From NCBI RefSeq assembly GCF_000368025.1, contig NZ_KB849212.1:709979-773978 (forward strand): DNA of 64,000 nucleotides, written 5' to 3'. The DNA is from Acinetobacter parvus DSM 16617 = CIP 108168 (GTDB taxonomy: Bacteria > Pseudomonadota > Gammaproteobacteria > Pseudomonadales > Moraxellaceae). The position numbers and the translations under genes are program-made. Positions 53,480-63,068 of this stretch are shown piece by piece (position 1 is the stretch's first letter; each line of letters opens with the position of its first letter). The notes below the pieces were generated by a model. The model saw only the letters and a program-made list of their open reading frames with translations, had not been told where the DNA came from and did no database searches.

Positions 53480-54223
53480 TTATTGCATAAATACAAATGT
53501 TGCCATCCGTCCAGTTTTTGCATCACGGCGATAAGAAAAGTAATCTTGGTCTTGTTGATATGAGCATTGATCACCACCAAGCACTATTTTCACCCCCAAA
53601 CGATTTAAAATAAATCGGGCAATCGCATATAAATCGGCTTGGTATTTATCCTCAACTTGACCAATAATAAAAGCGCTTTCCAGTTCAGGATATTTTTCAC
53701 AGAAAGCCACCTTTACTTCTGCTCCCACCTCAAAACAAGGCTGACTAATGGCTGCACCCAACCATGCCCAAGCGGGTTGAGACTTCATTTCAACAATCGT
53801 ATTTTCAATAATGCCACTGGCCAAACCACGCCAACCCGCATGAAGATTAGCAACTTCGGTGCCATTGGCATTGCCCAAGACCACAGGAAGACAATCCGCA
53901 GTCATCATCATTAAGGCATGACCTCTGCGCTGGGTGACCAGACCATCGCCCTCAAGCGCAACAAATGAAATCTGTTCATTCACGGTATGGCAAATGGTGC
54001 TGTGGGTTTGCGTCATCCAGGTAATTTTATCAACACCATATGCAGATAATTCATTTAGCAAGATCATACGATGCTGCTGAACCCGTTGCGGATCATCATT
54101 GACATGCAAAGCCAAGTTAAAACCAGTCAGGTTTTGGTTACTGGTCGCAATTGCCTGAGCATGTTCAATACGCGTTTGCCCCACATACACACCTTTAGGC
54201 AAACCTTGTACAAATTCCATCAA
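53480..54223 (-). CDS. pgeF: YfiH/PgeF-family laccase-domain enzyme
   Basis: Peptidoglycan editing factor / purine nucleoside phosphorylase family. 247 residues. Metal-site motifs: TQTHS, ADCLPV, NLHAGWRG and the C-terminal CSYQQDQDYFSYRRD. YfiH proteins are cytosolic and remove wrongly incorporated L-Ser from muropeptide precursors in E. coli; related enzymes are purine phosphorylases. Often next to rluD, as here. Confidence 0.88.
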   Translation of the reverse strand: MMEFVQGLPKGVYVGQTRIEHAQAIATSNQNLTGFNLALHVNDDPQRVQQHRMILLNELSAYGVDKITWMTQTHSTICHTVNEQISFVALEGDGLVTQRRGHALMMMTADCLPVVLGNANGTEVANLHAGWRGLASGIIENTIVEMKSQPAWAWLGAAISQPCFEVGAEVKVAFCEKYPELESAFIIGQVEDKYQADLYAIARFILNRLGVKIVLGGDQCSYQQDQDYFSYRRDAKTGRMATFVFMQ

Positions 54224-54379
54224 TGATTCCTTGCTTAACGTGATTTTGACAAAAATATGATATTCGGAAACGTCATTCGCAATTGTTCGAGACAGGACTT
54301 CATGAATAAGATGTTGTTTCTGCGATCTATTAAACTAGCTGCTAGTCGTGAACGAGTTTTGCGAATGACAATGGGTTTG

Positions 54380-54405
54380 CTTACTTTTGCCAAAACAAAA
54401 GTAAG
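54380..54405. repeat. Perfect 10-bp hairpin in the pgeF-rluD spacer
   Basis: CTTACTTTTG-CCAAAA-CAAAAGTAAG. The 283-bp spacer 54224-54506 has no real gene; a frame on its minus strand (54235-54471) has no family pattern and probably reflects a dispersed intergenic repeat. Only one copy is in this window. Confidence 0.5.
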
Positions 54406-54506
54406 TCCAGCGGAAAGCTTATCCTGAAATTCGATGAGAACCCAGCAAGACTCCGTTAAGATATTTTTCAATAAATTAAGTAATATTTACGTCGAATTCA
54501 GTTTAC

Positions 54507-55556
54507 TTAGTAAGCTTCATTTTCACGACGTAATACTTCAACCAACTGAGTGAAATCTTCTGGCCACGGTGCTTCAAACATCATCTCCTCACCTGTACGT
54601 GGGTGAACCAGACCAAGTTTGGCTGCGTGCAATGCCTGACGTTTAAAGCTGCGCAGCATATCAATTAATGCTTCCGATGCACCTGCTGGAAAACGTACAC
54701 GATTGACATAAACAGGGTCCCCAATCAAACCATGTCCGAGGTAACTAAAGTGTACACGAATCTGGTGGGTACGCCCTGTTTCCAGTTGTGCCTGAATACG
54801 GGTGAAGTCACGGAAGCGTTCTTTGACATTATAATGTGTTACCGCATCACGCCCACCTGGCAAGATCGCCATTTTGACACGGTCTACAGGATGGCGCTTG
54901 ATTGGCTCATCAATGGTGCCACCCGCAATAATATTGCCATATACCACCAGATCATAAACACGGTAAACGGTTTTCTTTGCCAGTTGTTTACTCAATGAAA
55001 ACTGGGCCTCAAGATTTTTGGCAACCACCAGCAAACCACTGGTATCTTTATCAATACGATGTACCAAGCCAGCGCGGGACAGTTCCGCCAGTTTCGGTGC
55101 ATGGTAAAGCAAGGCATTCACTAAAGTGCCTGTTGGATTGCCTGCACCTGGATGAACCACCATGCCCACTTCCTTGTTAATGACGATAATATCGTCATCT
55201 TCATAGACAATATTGAGTGGAATATTTTCAGGCTGGCTTGAAGTTTGTGCCTCAAGCTCAACCTCAAGGGTAAGCAGTTCATTGCCCTCACAACGGTACT
55301 TCGGCTTTACGATGTTACCATTTACCAACAGATGACCATCTTTCATCCATTGCTTGAGTTTTTCACGGGAAAACTCGCTCCAGACCATCGCTGCAACCTG
55401 ATCGATACGTTGGCCTAAATAGGTTTCATCAAGTTGAATTTGCAACGATAAACGTGTTGCAGTTGAATCAGAATTATGATTATCTGCATCGACAGAATCT
55501 TCGAGTAAGAAATCTGTTTCAGAGAAATTTGAATTGGAAGATTGTGCTGAAGTCAT
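54507..55556 (-). CDS. rluD: 23S rRNA pseudouridine synthase RluD
   Basis: Makes pseudouridines 1911/1915/1917 in helix 69. 349 residues from ATG 55556, preferred because an ATG 36 bases earlier would leave only 34 bp to divergent bamD. S4 domain near residues 50-110 (GQRIDQVAAMVWSEFSREKLKQWM in part), catalytic HRIDKDTSGLLVVAK, and ETGRTHQIRVHF. Divergent from bamD, as in other gammaproteobacteria. Confidence 0.93.
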   Translation of the reverse strand: MTSAQSSNSNFSETDFLLEDSVDADNHNSDSTATRLSLQIQLDETYLGQRIDQVAAMVWSEFSREKLKQWMKDGHLLVNGNIVKPKYRCEGNELLTLEVELEAQTSSQPENIPLNIVYEDDDIIVINKEVGMVVHPGAGNPTGTLVNALLYHAPKLAELSRAGLVHRIDKDTSGLLVVAKNLEAQFSLSKQLAKKTVYRVYDLVVYGNIIAGGTIDEPIKRHPVDRVKMAILPGGRDAVTHYNVKERFRDFTRIQAQLETGRTHQIRVHFSYLGHGLIGDPVYVNRVRFPAGASEALIDMLRSFKRQALHAAKLGLVHPRTGEEMMFEAPWPEDFTQLVEVLRRENEAY

Positions 55557-55626
55557 TTGATGATCGGTACAAAAATGGTTTAATAGCACCATTGTAGCTT
55601 ATTGTCCCAAAAACAGAGGAATTTTT

Positions 55627-56664
55627 ATGTCGCTACCCCATTATAAAATTACGATACTGGCACTATCTTTAGGCGTAGCGTCTGCATTTGTGGGCTGTAG
55701 CAGCAATCCAAGCAAGAAAGATGTGGTTGATAAAGGGCCACAATCCAGTGAACAGGTTTATTTTGAAAAAGCACAGAAATCACTTGAGCGCAATCAATAT
55801 ACCGATGCGGTAAAGTCGCTTGAAGCCCTAGATACCTATTATCCAACTGGGCAATATACACAGCAGGCACAGCTTGAACTTCTTTATGCCAAATTCAAAC
55901 AAAAAGATTATGAGGGCACGATTGCACTGGCGGAACGTTTCATTCGTTTAAATCCACAACATCCAAATGTTGATTATGCCTATTATGTTCGTGGTGTCGC
56001 CAACATGGAAATGAACTACGATAGCCTGATTCGTTATACCTCACTGCAACAGTCACACCGTGATGTCAGCTACATCAAAGTTGCCTATCAAAACTTTGTG
56101 GATTTGATCCGCCGTTTCCCAAGTAGCCAATATTCTGTCGATGCGGCACAACGCATGAAATATATTGGTCAGGAATTGGCTGAGAGTGAGATGAACGCGG
56201 CGCGTTTCAACATTCAACGCAAAGCCTGGCTGGCTGCTGCTGAGCGTGCGCAGTGGGTGGTTGAGCATTATCCACAAACTCCACAGACACCTGAAGCTTT
56301 GGCAACCCTAGCCTATAGTTACCAAAAGCTTGGTGATAAAGCGACCTCCCAACAATATGTTGACATCCTGAAGCTTAACTATCCAAATTTAGTTAAATCG
56401 AATGGTGAAGTTAATTTACGTGCGGCACGTAAAGACAGTAGTTGGGTCAACCGTGCAACTTTGGGCTTATTGGGTCGTCAATCGAAAACTTCGGATAGCA
56501 AAAATATAGAAGCCAGTACCGAGACTGAAAAACGCAGCCTCACCAACCGTCTGAGTTTTGGTTTACTGGATAAGCCTGAAACATCAGTGCCCGTTGAGTC
56601 GGCAGTGCCTGCACATGCAAGCAATCCTGCCCCTGCTGTTATTGACAACAATCCAAGCGAGTAA
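55627..56664 (+). CDS. bamD: Outer-membrane assembly lipoprotein BamD
   Basis: Essential subunit of the BAM complex. 345 residues, about 100 longer than E. coli BamD. Signal peptide with lipobox FVGC (Cys at about residue 24), five TPR-like repeats (YFEKAQKSLERNQYTDAVKSLEALD in part, then YAYYVRGVANM, YPQTPQTPEALATLAYSYQKLG). The extra C-terminal tail (about 275-345) is Ser/Thr/Glu-rich and probably disordered. Ends at a terminator. Confidence 0.95.
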   Translation: MSLPHYKITILALSLGVASAFVGCSSNPSKKDVVDKGPQSSEQVYFEKAQKSLERNQYTDAVKSLEALDTYYPTGQYTQQAQLELLYAKFKQKDYEGTIALAERFIRLNPQHPNVDYAYYVRGVANMEMNYDSLIRYTSLQQSHRDVSYIKVAYQNFVDLIRRFPSSQYSVDAAQRMKYIGQELAESEMNAARFNIQRKAWLAAAERAQWVVEHYPQTPQTPEALATLAYSYQKLGDKATSQQYVDILKLNYPNLVKSNGEVNLRAARKDSSWVNRATLGLLGRQSKTSDSKNIEASTETEKRSLTNRLSFGLLDKPETSVPVESAVPAHASNPAPAVIDNNPSE

Positions 56665-56701
56665 GATGCCGCAAATTAATTTGCAGTCATCTGAATGCAC
56701 C

Positions 56702-56731
56702 AAACAGGCAAGCCAACCCTTGCCTGTTTTT
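56702..56731 (+). terminator. Terminator after bamD
   Basis: 11-bp perfect stem AAACAGGCAAG / CTTGCCTGTTT, 6-base loop, T-run. Confidence 0.9.
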
Positions 56732-56798
56732 CATTTTATGCAACAATGATGCTGACAAATCATAAAGATGTCCCCCCAGTTTTAAACGGTTAAACCCT

Positions 56799-58679
56799 AT
56801 GGCAATTCCACAGCATACGATTGATCAAATTCTGGATCGAACCGACATTGTCGATTTGATTGGTCAACGTGTGAAGTTAAAAAAGACTGGGCGTACTTAT
56901 TCAGGCTGCTGTCCTTTCCATCAGGAAAAATCACCTTCATTCCACGTTTACCGAGACAAGCAGTATTATCACTGCTTCGGCTGTCAGGCCAATGGCAATG
57001 CCATTCGTTTCCTGATGGATATTGATGGCCGAAATTTTGTCGATGTGATCAAAGAACTGTCCAACAAGACAGGCATCGACCTCCCCAAAGACAATCAGGA
57101 CAATAAAAAACTATCCTATAAGCGTAGTCCGCAACAGGTTGCTGCACCACAACCTGCACCAGCACAGAATAATAGTCCAACCTCACCAGCCATCCCTGAA
57201 TCCATCGACGATCATTTTGTGGATGTGGATCTTTATATGGATGATCCTTTTGCACAGTTTGACCCATCATTTACGATGGATGAACAGGTGCAGGAAGGCA
57301 ATCTCTATGATCTTCTGGAAAATATTGCACTATTTTACGAACGCCAACTTCCCAATAGCCAGAAAGCACAGAATTATTTCAGGCAACGGGGCTTATCTGC
57401 CCAAACCATTCAGTTTTGGCGCTTGGGTTATGCACCAGAAGATTGGCAGCATCTGAAAAAAGCTTTTCCCCAAGATATTGACGGGCTAAAACAACTTGGC
57501 TTGATTCGTTCCAGTGACAGTGGTCGGGATTTTGATTTACTGCGTGACCGCGTGATTTTCCCAATCCGTGACCATAAAGGTCGTGTGGTGGGTTTTGGTG
57601 GCCGTGCCTTAAATGATGAAATCAAGCCCAAATATATCAACTCACCTGACTCGGAAGTGTTCCACAAAAACCAGCTCCTTTATGGTTTATATGAAGGACG
57701 TAAGCTTAAGGCCAATGACTGGCTGATGGTGGAAGGTTATATGGATGTGATTGCGCTACAGCAATATGGCATCTCTGGTGCGGTGGCAACCCTGGGAACA
57801 GCCAGCAATGCCGATCATTTAACCACCCTATTTAAACAAAACTCACGAATCACCATTGCATTTGATGGTGATGCAGCAGGGCAAAAAGCGGCACGCCGTA
57901 CTTTGGAAATTGCCCTGCCCCTGCTTAACGATGGCCGTGAATTAAAGTTCTTTGTACTGCCGAATGAACATGACCCCGACTCGCTCATTCGTCGGGAGGG
58001 TTTGGAAAATTTTCAAAAGCTACTGCAACAGGCTCCTTTATTGTCAGACTTTGTGTTTGCCCATTTAACAGGACAACATGATGTTAGTTCTCCCGAGGGT
58101 AAAAGTCTGGTGATGGGTGAACTGCGTGAATTAACCGAACTGTTACCTAAACATGGCTCATTTCGTTATTTGCTGACCCAGTCTTTCCGTGAAAAACTGG
58201 GTTTGGGTAAACGTTTTACGCCTCAAATCAGCCATGATGCATCCCTGTCTTTTAACATTCATACCAAGGATGAGGATTTTGCCATTGCGATCTTAATGCA
58301 CCATCCATTTTTATATATTCACTTTGAAGAATTACGTGCAGTCATTGACCACACTGAACTGTTGGCTAAAATTCTAGCCTCATTAAATATTGTGTTTGAT
58401 GATTTACCCGATGATCAGGAATTGGCAACCTATTATGTACTGGGTGCCTGTAGCAACTACAGCCATGAAATTGCCGATATTATGCAGCGTACCGATATTC
58501 AGTCACTTACACAGGCACCTGAAATTGCAGATAAACTGGCGAAAGAATACGCTTTAGGGCTTCAGGAAAAATATTTGCGCTTAAAACTCAAATCACCAAT
58601 TTCTCTCATTGAGTCCCGAAATTTACGCCAGCAACTCAATGAGTTAACCAAGCAGATTGGTTTAAGGTTGTTGTCTTAA
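56799..58679 (+). CDS. dnaG: DNA primase DnaG
   Basis: Makes RNA primers at the fork. 626 residues. CHC2 zinc-binding domain (CCPFHQEKSPSFHV and YYHCFGC, about 40-65), a linker of Pro/Ala/Gln (about 110-135), RNA polymerase core with TOPRIM (VEGYMDVIALQQYG, AFDGDAAGQKAARR), and a C-terminal helicase-binding domain. Usual rpsU and rpoD neighbours are absent. Its stop directly abuts the stop of convergent hemA. Confidence 0.96.
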   Translation: MAIPQHTIDQILDRTDIVDLIGQRVKLKKTGRTYSGCCPFHQEKSPSFHVYRDKQYYHCFGCQANGNAIRFLMDIDGRNFVDVIKELSNKTGIDLPKDNQDNKKLSYKRSPQQVAAPQPAPAQNNSPTSPAIPESIDDHFVDVDLYMDDPFAQFDPSFTMDEQVQEGNLYDLLENIALFYERQLPNSQKAQNYFRQRGLSAQTIQFWRLGYAPEDWQHLKKAFPQDIDGLKQLGLIRSSDSGRDFDLLRDRVIFPIRDHKGRVVGFGGRALNDEIKPKYINSPDSEVFHKNQLLYGLYEGRKLKANDWLMVEGYMDVIALQQYGISGAVATLGTASNADHLTTLFKQNSRITIAFDGDAAGQKAARRTLEIALPLLNDGRELKFFVLPNEHDPDSLIRREGLENFQKLLQQAPLLSDFVFAHLTGQHDVSSPEGKSLVMGELRELTELLPKHGSFRYLLTQSFREKLGLGKRFTPQISHDASLSFNIHTKDEDFAIAILMHHPFLYIHFEELRAVIDHTELLAKILASLNIVFDDLPDDQELATYYVLGACSNYSHEIADIMQRTDIQSLTQAPEIADKLAKEYALGLQEKYLRLKLKSPISLIESRNLRQQLNELTKQIGLRLLS

Positions 58680-59963
58680 CTACTGTCTCGGCTTACGCTC
58701 ATGTTCAAACACATACTGTAGATGTTGCTGTAACCACTCAAAATAATCTGGATTTTCAGCCTTGGCAGCCTCTCTTAGTAAGATAGAGGTTGGATGCATG
58801 AGCTTTTGTGTTAAGCGATGCGCAAATTCCTGTAAAACCTGCTCTGCATCATGTCCATGCCGTAGCGACTCTAGAGCATGCAGCAATTCTCTTTGGCTTA
58901 CTTCCTCACTGTGCTGGCGATAGGCCTGAATGGTGCCACTCGCCTCCTTGACCTTTTGCTGGGTCATCAATTGGGTTGCCAACTGATTGACCATAATCTC
59001 AGCTTCTACCGCCGCTTGACGGCGTTGTGCCAGATTCTCATCAATCACGCTTTGCAGGTCATCAACGCCATATAAATAAACGTTGTCCAGTGATTCAACC
59101 TTTGGATCAATATCACGCGGAACAGCCAAATCAACCATGAGCATTTGCTGATAACGGCGTTTTTTTAATGCTATCTTAACATCCGCATAACCAATCACTT
59201 GATGCAAACTGCCCGTACAGCTTGAAACTACATCGGCCCGATGCAGGTTCTGTGCAAGTTCTGTAAAAGATATAATTTCAACATCGACCTGATGCGCAAT
59301 ATCCTGCGCGAGCAAATCAGCGCGTTCACGACTACGGTTACAAATGATAATCTTGGCCACCCCCATTTCCGCCAAATGCTTGGCAACCAGACTATTCATT
59401 TCCCCTGCCGCAACCACCATAACGGTGAGATTTTCTGGATGGCTAAACACTTGTGAAGCCAATTGCGCAACCGCATAGCCCATGGAAACCGCATGGCTTC
59501 CTACAGAAGTTTCCGAGCGAACCCGCTTTGCCGCATAAAAGGCATATTCAAAAACACTATTCAGCTCAGGCGATACCGTTTCCGCATCTTTGGACAATGC
59601 CAATGCACTTTTAACCTGCCCTAAAATCTGTGGTTCACCCAACATCAGTGAGTCCAGACCACTGGCAACACGCATGAGATGTGTAACCGCCTGGGCATTC
59701 TCGTAACGATAAACATGATGAATTAACTTTTTTACATCAATATTATTCACCTGGGCCAGCCAATTCAGGACGCTATCCGCATCTTCCGTCATGGCATACA
59801 CTTCGGTTCGGTTGCATGTGGAAACCACCACCATGTCTTTCAGTGAAGAATGCTGGCGTTGTTTAAGCAATAGCTGGGCTAATCGCTCTGCATTGAAAGC
59901 AATTTGTTCGCGAAGCTCAACAGAAGCTGTCTGATGGTTGACACCCAATGCAAAGAAAGACAT
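58680..59963 (-). CDS. hemA: Glutamyl-tRNA reductase HemA
   Basis: First committed step of tetrapyrrole synthesis by the C5 route: glutamyl-tRNA to glutamate-1-semialdehyde. 427 residues. Catalytic Cys in VVSTCNRTEVY (about residue 50), LMLGEPQILGQVK, Rossmann VMVVAAGEMN, ICNRSRERA, and DLAVPRDIDP. The N-terminal region is a known regulatory site in enterics. Divergent from the TPR gene. Confidence 0.96.
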   Translation of the reverse strand: MSFFALGVNHQTASVELREQIAFNAERLAQLLLKQRQHSSLKDMVVVSTCNRTEVYAMTEDADSVLNWLAQVNNIDVKKLIHHVYRYENAQAVTHLMRVASGLDSLMLGEPQILGQVKSALALSKDAETVSPELNSVFEYAFYAAKRVRSETSVGSHAVSMGYAVAQLASQVFSHPENLTVMVVAAGEMNSLVAKHLAEMGVAKIIICNRSRERADLLAQDIAHQVDVEIISFTELAQNLHRADVVSSCTGSLHQVIGYADVKIALKKRRYQQMLMVDLAVPRDIDPKVESLDNVYLYGVDDLQSVIDENLAQRRQAAVEAEIMVNQLATQLMTQQKVKEASGTIQAYRQHSEEVSQRELLHALESLRHGHDAEQVLQEFAHRLTQKLMHPTSILLREAAKAENPDYFEWLQQHLQYVFEHERKPRQ

Positions 59964-60042
59964 ATCAGATCATCATTTCGCTAAATTTATGTTATTGTGC
60001 AACATCGGTGTCATAAAAAGCATTACTTTGGATCAATAAAAA

Positions 60043-61761
60043 TTGCGTCAGCTACATCGCCGTACCTATTTTAACGGCAAGACGATTAGACGGTATTCTA
60101 CCACAATCTTGTTGTTAGGTAGTATGAACGCTTATGTCTCCGCACAAGCAATACATGATATGTATGCTGACCAAAGCTTTGAACATGCCCTACAACAGAG
60201 CATGGTTGCCGAATTTTCCCTTGCCTATGACGATATTGCAACAGCCCTGCACAACTATACCGTGCTTGCTATTCGCAGCAATTCCACCATCATTAAGCAA
60301 CGTGCCTTAGATGTTGCTCTGGAATACAATGATCTACAGGCAGCCTTGGACATTGCCACCCACTGGGTTGAGCAGGAACCTAAAGATGTGCCTGCTTTGT
60401 TCTATTTATCGCATATTGCCCTGAAAACACATGAATATGAACTTGCGGCCAAGACACTGGACAAGATTTTAAATATTGACCCAACCGCCGATTTGGAACA
60501 AATTCTCGCAGGTATTGCACCTGAACAGGCGCAAGATCGCGAAGTCCTGCTCAATGCCTTACGCGCAAGCAAGGAAAAGGACAACCCCTCTATTTTAGCG
60601 TTAATCGCAGGATTAGAGGCACAAGATGGCTTATATGAACAAGCACTGAGCAATATTAACCGCGCCTTACGCAAACGTTCAAAATCCACCAGCTTTATCC
60701 TGATGAAAGCCAACTTACTCATGGCTTTACGCGATGATACCGCCACAAAAAAATGGTTTGCCCGGGCCAGCCGTAAAAATAAGAATAACCTTGATGTCCG
60801 CTTGGCTGAAGCACGTTACTACATCCAAATCAACCAGCAACAGGAAGCTTTAGACAAGCTTGAAAATATTATTAAAGACCATCCTCAGGCTGAGGAGGCT
60901 CTGTTTATTGCAGGCTTAACCAGTATTGACCTCAAGCAATATGAGAAAGCGGAACAATATCTGATTGATTTACGCTCTTCGGCAAAATACCAGAATGAAG
61001 CCTATTATTATCTTGCGATTAATGCACAGCGCAAACAGCATTATGAAACGGCAAAGGCCTATTATCGTCTTGTTGATGGCAGCTTGTATATCGTGTCCCG
61101 CCGAAACATGATTGCGATTTTTGAGAAGCAGGAACAACTAAATGATGCATTGCGTTTCCTGACTCAGGAACGGGTCAACTATCCTCAGCACGCCAGTTTT
61201 CTTTATCAGGCCCAAGCCGACATTTTAAAGAAAATGGACAATAAAAAAGCGGCCCTGACCCTGCTGGATGAAGCGATCAAGAACATTCCAGATGACCCAG
61301 AGCTGATCTATGCTGAGGTGTTATTGCTCGACCCATATACAGATCGGGATAAACTGGATAAAACACTCAAACAGCTATTGGCAATCGAACCAAACAGTCC
61401 AACCTATCTGAATGCCTATGCCTATACCTTGGCATTGCAGAATCGCCGCTTAAAGGAAGCGCGCAAATATGCTGAACTGGCACTGGAATACGCACCAGAA
61501 CAAGCCTCTATTCTGGATACACTTGGTTATATTGCCTTTTTACAAAATGATTTTGATACCGCAGTTCAGGCGCTACAACAAGCCTATAGTATTAGTCAGA
61601 ATGTGAATATTGGGATTCGCTATGCCAAGGCGCTGTATATGCAGGGTTCACTCGCCCAATTTAGCGATGTGTTACAGCAACTGAAACAAAAACATGCAAA
61701 TGCCCCACAATTACAACAACTTGATGGCTTAATCTTACCTGTAACCGTAAAAAAGAGTTAA
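60043..61761 (+). CDS. TPR-repeat protein (PA4667-like)
   Basis: 572 residues from a TTG at 60043. An N-terminal signal-like helix (TTILLLGSMNAYVSAQA) precedes at least nine TPR-type helix pairs (for example ALFYLSHIALKTHEYELAAKTLDKIL and ILDTLGYIAFLQNDFDTAVQAL). Envelope location is likely. The hemA | TPR-lolB-ispE order is the same as around PA4667 in Pseudomonas. Function unknown; partner binding for lipoprotein or envelope work would be a guess from context. Confidence 0.75.
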   Translation: MRQLHRRTYFNGKTIRRYSTTILLLGSMNAYVSAQAIHDMYADQSFEHALQQSMVAEFSLAYDDIATALHNYTVLAIRSNSTIIKQRALDVALEYNDLQAALDIATHWVEQEPKDVPALFYLSHIALKTHEYELAAKTLDKILNIDPTADLEQILAGIAPEQAQDREVLLNALRASKEKDNPSILALIAGLEAQDGLYEQALSNINRALRKRSKSTSFILMKANLLMALRDDTATKKWFARASRKNKNNLDVRLAEARYYIQINQQQEALDKLENIIKDHPQAEEALFIAGLTSIDLKQYEKAEQYLIDLRSSAKYQNEAYYYLAINAQRKQHYETAKAYYRLVDGSLYIVSRRNMIAIFEKQEQLNDALRFLTQERVNYPQHASFLYQAQADILKKMDNKKAALTLLDEAIKNIPDDPELIYAEVLLLDPYTDRDKLDKTLKQLLAIEPNSPTYLNAYAYTLALQNRRLKEARKYAELALEYAPEQASILDTLGYIAFLQNDFDTAVQALQQAYSISQNVNIGIRYAKALYMQGSLAQFSDVLQQLKQKHANAPQLQQLDGLILPVTVKKS

Positions 61762-61765
61762 CCCC

Positions 61766-62347
61766 ATGCGTTTGTTTGCAAAAATATGTCTGGCCATGTG
61801 TAGCAGTAGTGTGTTGTTTCTCAGTGGGTGTCAACATTTAAGTCAACCGAATAAAGTGATTGCCTCACCACAGCTACAAGATGAAAAAAATTTTAACTTA
61901 CAGGGCAAAATTGGAGTGCGCACCCCACAGCAGTCAGGTAGTGCATTCTTTACATGGCTACAGCAACAGGATCAGTTCGACATTGAACTCACAGGCATTT
62001 TGGGAGTGGGTAAAACCCAGATTCAGGGTAAGCCTGGCGAAGTGACATTGAATAGCGCCAAAACGGGCTTAATTACCGCAGCCTCTCCTGAAGAATTGCT
62101 GGAAAAAGCCACAGGTTGGCAAGCGCCGATTATGCATTTAACCTACTGGATTCAAGCCAAACCAGCCACAACAAACGCCCAGATCACCAAAGATCAAAAC
62201 AACCGTTTAAAACAACTGATTGAAGATGGCTGGACGGTTGATTTTAGTTATAACGACACCCAGACCTTGCCCAACAAGCTTTTGTTGAAGCAGGCACTTG
62301 CGGAAGATCAAGAAAACCGTATTACAATGGTTATTCAGAACAGATAG
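61766..62347 (+). CDS. lolB: Outer-membrane lipoprotein receptor LolB
   Basis: Accepts lipoproteins from LolA and inserts them into the outer membrane. 193 residues. Signal peptide and lipobox LSGC (Cys at about residue 22), then NLQGKIGVRTPQQSGSAFFTW, LTGILGVGKTQIQG and the end of the fold (LIEDGWTVDFSYN). Four bases after the TPR gene, so the two are coupled. Confidence 0.9.
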   Translation: MRLFAKICLAMCSSSVLFLSGCQHLSQPNKVIASPQLQDEKNFNLQGKIGVRTPQQSGSAFFTWLQQQDQFDIELTGILGVGKTQIQGKPGEVTLNSAKTGLITAASPEELLEKATGWQAPIMHLTYWIQAKPATTNAQITKDQNNRLKQLIEDGWTVDFSYNDTQTLPNKLLLKQALAEDQENRITMVIQNR

Positions 62348-62407
62348 TGTTTCATTCAACATTTTGGGATATACTAAAAACATATACTTCCAAATAGGTG
62401 TATCACG

Positions 62408-62641
62408 ATGGAAAAAGCAACGATCTTTAAAAATAATCGCAACCAAGCGGTACGTTTGCCCAAAGCGGTTGCTTTTCCTGAACATATCAAACAGGTAGAA
62501 GTGATTAGTATTGGAGATACACGAATTTTAACCCCTATTGGAAAACGCTGGGAATTATGGATGAATACGCCATCACAACTGACCGAAGATTGTTTTCAGG
62601 AACGTGAGCAACCGATTGTGCAAGAACGAGAAAGTTTCTAA
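62408..62641 (+). CDS. vapB: VapB-type antitoxin
   Basis: 77 residues. AbrB-like swapped-hairpin DNA-binding N-terminus (KATIFKNNRNQAVRLPKAVAFP), then a Trp/Pro stretch and acidic tail that would fit the VapC active site. Typically represses its own operon; a 7-bp direct repeat ATATACT (62369 and 62382, 13 bp apart) lies upstream and could be the operator. Two bases before vapC. Confidence 0.88.
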   Translation: MEKATIFKNNRNQAVRLPKAVAFPEHIKQVEVISIGDTRILTPIGKRWELWMNTPSQLTEDCFQEREQPIVQERESF

Positions 62642-62643
62642 TC

Positions 62644-63051
62644 ATGTTGAAATACATGCTGGATACCAACATCTGCATCTATGCGATTAAGAAAAAGCCG
62701 ATTGAAGTCATCCAACAGTTTTCCAAGTATCAGGATTATCTTTGTATCAGCTCGACCACCTTAATGGAGTTGTATTACGGTGCAGAAAAATCATCCAATC
62801 CCCAAACCAATCTGACTGAAATTGAAAAATTTGTGGCAAATCTGATCGTCCTTGATTATGACAATTATGCCGCAGCACATACCGCACAAATTCGGGCTGA
62901 ACTATCAAAAACAGGCAAAACTATTGGCAGTTATGATGCCATGATTGCAGGGCATGCCCGTAGTCAGGGATTCATTTGTGTCACCAATAACATACGTGAG
63001 TTTGAACGTGTGGCTGGATTACGTCTAGAGAATTGGTGGGTGCAGTCTTAA
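62644..63051 (+). CDS. vapC: VapC-type PIN-domain ribonuclease toxin
   Basis: 135 residues. PIN-domain acidic residues: MLDTN (Asp about residue 6), TTLMELYYGAEKS (Glu), GSYDAMIAGHA (Asp), and TNNIREFERV. Family members cut initiator tRNA or rRNA and are held inactive by VapB. The pair sits between lolB and ispE, a junction that is closed in Pseudomonas, so it is an insertion. Confidence 0.92.
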   Translation: MLKYMLDTNICIYAIKKKPIEVIQQFSKYQDYLCISSTTLMELYYGAEKSSNPQTNLTEIEKFVANLIVLDYDNYAAAHTAQIRAELSKTGKTIGSYDAMIAGHARSQGFICVTNNIREFERVAGLRLENWWVQS

Positions 63052-63068
63052 ATGTTACGGAAGCAAAT

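Noticed and set aside
54235..54471. 78-residue frame on the minus strand between pgeF and rluD
   Set aside because: No family pattern, no ribosome site, and it covers a perfect hairpin; more likely an intergenic repeat than a gene.
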